Source: Sphingobium sp.
GTDB taxonomy: Bacteria; Pseudomonadota; Alphaproteobacteria; Sphingomonadales; Sphingomonadaceae
NCBI GenBank assembly: GCA_030148625.1
Contig: JASBTC010000044.1
Location: 1 to 7,475, forward strand
DNA length: 7,475 nucleotides
Direction of reading: 5' to 3'
Below are positions 6,228 to 7,475 of the stretch, piece after piece. The notes below the pieces were generated by a model. That model was not told the DNA's origin and did not search any database. It worked only from the letters and a program-made list of their open reading frames with translations. Each line of letters opens with the position of its first letter. Position 1 is the stretch's first letter. A program made the translations under genes and the position numbers.

Positions 6228-7196
6228 TCACTTCTCCAGGTTGATGCGGTTGGAGAGGCGGCCGAGCCCGTCGATCTCGACGTCGCACAGCTTGCCGTCA
6301 TAGCCCGACAGATAGGTGCCGATATTTCCACGCGGATGCTTCTCGGTGCCCTTCGACGCGGTGCCGGTGTGGATGCAGTCGCCCGGCTCCATCGTGAACC
6401 ATTTCGACGCGGTCGAGATCACCTGCTCGACCGGGAAGAAGTAGTTGGCGGTCGAATCGTCGGTGAAGCATTCGCCGTCGATATAGCCGCGCACCAGCAG
6501 CTTGTTGGGGTCCGGCACCTCGTCCTTGGTGGTCAGCCACGGGCCCATCGCCGCGAACGTGTCCGCCGCCTTGGACTTGGAGTGGTAGATGAACAGCAGC
6601 CAGTTGTTGTCGCCTTCGAAATTCGGGCGCCAGGCGGTGTGGTGCGGCTTGACGATATCGGCGGTCTGCTTGAGCGCGATCGAATCCTCGCCGAACTTGA
6701 CCCCGCTGGCGGTCACGTCGTTGGTCAGCGTGTAGCCGAAGACATAGTCGAGCGCCTTTTCGGGCGGCACGTTCTTGGCGGTCTTGCCGAACACCACGAC
6801 GGGCTCGGGCTCGGGGATCGACGGGCCATGGTCCTTGAGGATGTCGATCGTCTTGTTGTGGCCGGTGAGTGCCGAGCGCCCCTTGATGAAGAACATCGGC
6901 GCCGTCATCGGCTTCATCGCCTTGCTGTTCAAATTGTTGTTGTTGACCGCGCAGCCCAGGATCTTCGAAGGGCGCGGGTTCGGCGCCATCCAGTCAGTGC
7001 TCGCCGACAGGTCGATCACCGGCAGCTTGCCCGCAAGCGCGGCCTGGATCGCCTCGTTGGCAGTGTCGAGACCGGCATTGCCCGCCTCGATCAGGTCTTC
7101 CATCCAGCGATAGGCGTCCAGCGCCACGGCCTTGTCGTCGGCAACGCGGGCGATCACCGTCGGCTTGCCATCAATTCGGATCGTACCCAGTTTCAT
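6228..7196 (-). CDS. Divergent FAH-superfamily protein, possible hydratase/decarboxylase/isomerase (322 aa)
   Basis: The N-terminal part (about 1-72) begins MKLGTIRIDGKPTVIARV, like many FAH-family proteins; the catalytic domain follows. Metal ligands are recognisable as Glu129 and Glu131 (PEPEPVVVFGK) and Asp160 (GYTLTNDVTAS). The 29-residue spacing between Glu131 and Asp160 equals that in the plus-strand paralogue. Further signatures are KAADTFAAMGPWLTTKDEVPD, TANYFFPVEQVIS and MEPGDCIHTGTASKGT. Two features are odd. First, the segment that normally carries the catalytic His (NYxxH) reads VNNNNLNSKAM and has no His. Second, about 28 extra residues sit between Asp160 and the lysine motif, compared with the paralogue. 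Lyase-type chemistry such as oxalocrotonate decarboxylation or dienoate hydration is therefore as plausible as hydrolysis. The ATG has AGGGAG (7205-7210) 8 nt upstream. It lies between the partial gene and the amidohydrolase in one operon. Confidence 0.85.
   Translation of the reverse strand: MKLGTIRIDGKPTVIARVADDKAVALDAYRWMEDLIEAGNAGLDTANEAIQAALAGKLPVIDLSASTDWMAPNPRPSKILGCAVNNNNLNSKAMKPMTAPMFFIKGRSALTGHNKTIDILKDHGPSIPEPEPVVVFGKTAKNVPPEKALDYVFGYTLTNDVTASGVKFGEDSIALKQTADIVKPHHTAWRPNFEGDNNWLLFIYHSKSKAADTFAAMGPWLTTKDEVPDPNKLLVRGYIDGECFTDDSTANYFFPVEQVISTASKWFTMEPGDCIHTGTASKGTEKHPRGNIGTYLSGYDGKLCDVEIDGLGRLSNRINLEK
6231..6237 (-). promoter_or_regulatory. Ribosome binding site deciding the amidohydrolase start
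   Basis: On the minus strand this reads GGAGAAG, inside the last codons of the preceding FAH-like gene, followed by TGAGC and then ATG. The 5-nt spacing fits ATG 6225-6223 and argues against the in-frame GTG at 6231-6229, which directly abuts the site. Confidence 0.65.
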
Positions 7197-7226
7197 GCCG
7201 TCGACTCCCTAGATCTTATCGATTGT

Positions 7227-7475
7227 TCAGATGGTTTCGGTCGCGTCCTCGGGGATCATCCCCATCGCGATCTGATATTCGCGCTTCACCGCCTCGGGCT
7301 GGCCGACCTGGTGCTGATAGTCGGGCCGGTTGATCCGGTATTGCAGCGTGTCGCCCAGCCGCCGGCTCTCCTCGAGCGTCATCGACGCGGTGAAGAGCTC
7401 CTTGTGCTTGATCGGCAGCTCGACGCACTTGTTGAACTCGGCGTCGCGGATCACCGCCTTGGGATCGCCCTCGCC
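7227..7475 (-). CDS. Unidentified protein, C-terminal 82 residues only (N-terminus beyond the right edge)
   Basis: The frame is open from the right edge to TGA 7229-7227, with G/C-rich third positions like the other genes. A GTG at 7454-7452 is an internal valine rather than a start, because the reading frame continues upstream as GEGDPKA. The visible part is hydrophilic, with helix-like segments (KHKELFTASMTLEESRRLGDTL) and an acidic tail (IPEDATETI). I do not recognise the family. It shows no transmembrane segment or metal-binding cluster. It stops 30 nt before the FAH-like gene, so it is probably an earlier gene of the same operon. By context it could be another catabolic enzyme, such as an oxygenase component, but no motif supports that. 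Confidence 0.7.
   Translation of the reverse strand, partial: GEGDPKAVIRDAEFNKCVELPIKHKELFTASMTLEESRRLGDTLQYRINRPDYQHQVGQPEAVKREYQIAMGMIPEDATETI

Noticed and set aside
4987..6303. Plus-strand open frame of 438 codons opposite the amidohydrolase
   Set aside because: It is Arg/His-rich with no recognisable fold and lies antisense to a protein with a complete ACMSD-like active site.
7197..7226. Possible promoter for the FAH-like gene in the gap after the partial gene
   Set aside because: The gap is 30 nt and shows only the ribosome site AGGGAG, so co-transcription from upstream is more likely.

Overview
The window is GC-rich, densely packed bacterial DNA. Its codon use strongly favours G or C at third positions (GCC/GCG, CGC, CTG). 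Gene content and style suggest an alphaproteobacterium, most likely a sphingomonad, but no marker gene fixes the taxon. It reads as part of an aromatic-compound catabolic locus: a regulator, a ring-cleaving dioxygenase, a decarboxylase-type amidohydrolase, a semialdehyde-type dehydrogenase, two fumarylacetoacetate-hydrolase (FAH) superfamily enzymes and a transporter. No tRNA, rRNA, CRISPR array or mobile element was seen.

Layout. Left part: an IclR-type regulator (minus strand, cut by the left edge) lies behind a class III (LigB-type) extradiol dioxygenase gene on the same strand. An 84-bp gap with overlapping inverted repeats separates the dioxygenase from a divergent FAH-family gene on the plus strand (1470-2447). 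Middle: a 15-bp perfect inverted repeat at 2478-2508 looks like a bidirectional terminator between that FAH gene and the convergent main operon. Right part: a minus-strand operon enters from the right edge. Its order is an unidentified gene (only its C-terminus is visible), a divergent FAH-like enzyme, an ACMSD-like amidohydrolase, an aldehyde dehydrogenase and an MFS transporter. These genes are tightly spaced (gaps of 30, 2 and 22 nt and one 4-nt GTGA overlap), so they are probably co-transcribed and partly translationally coupled.

How the genes may work together (inference). MFS transporter: uptake of an aromatic acid. LigB-type dioxygenase: extradiol cleavage of a catechol, possibly carboxylated. 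ACMSD-like enzyme: decarboxylation of the ring-opened product. ALDH: oxidation of the semialdehyde. FAH-fold enzymes: decarboxylation, hydration, isomerisation or C-C hydrolysis of the resulting dienoate or oxo-acid. The closest described logic I know is the protocatechuate 2,3-cleavage (Pra) pathway of Paenibacillus, with parallels in the 2-amino-3-carboxymuconate (Nba) pathway. Active-site departures in the amidohydrolase and the second FAH-like protein suggest that the substrate is a different one. The substrate cannot be determined from this sequence.
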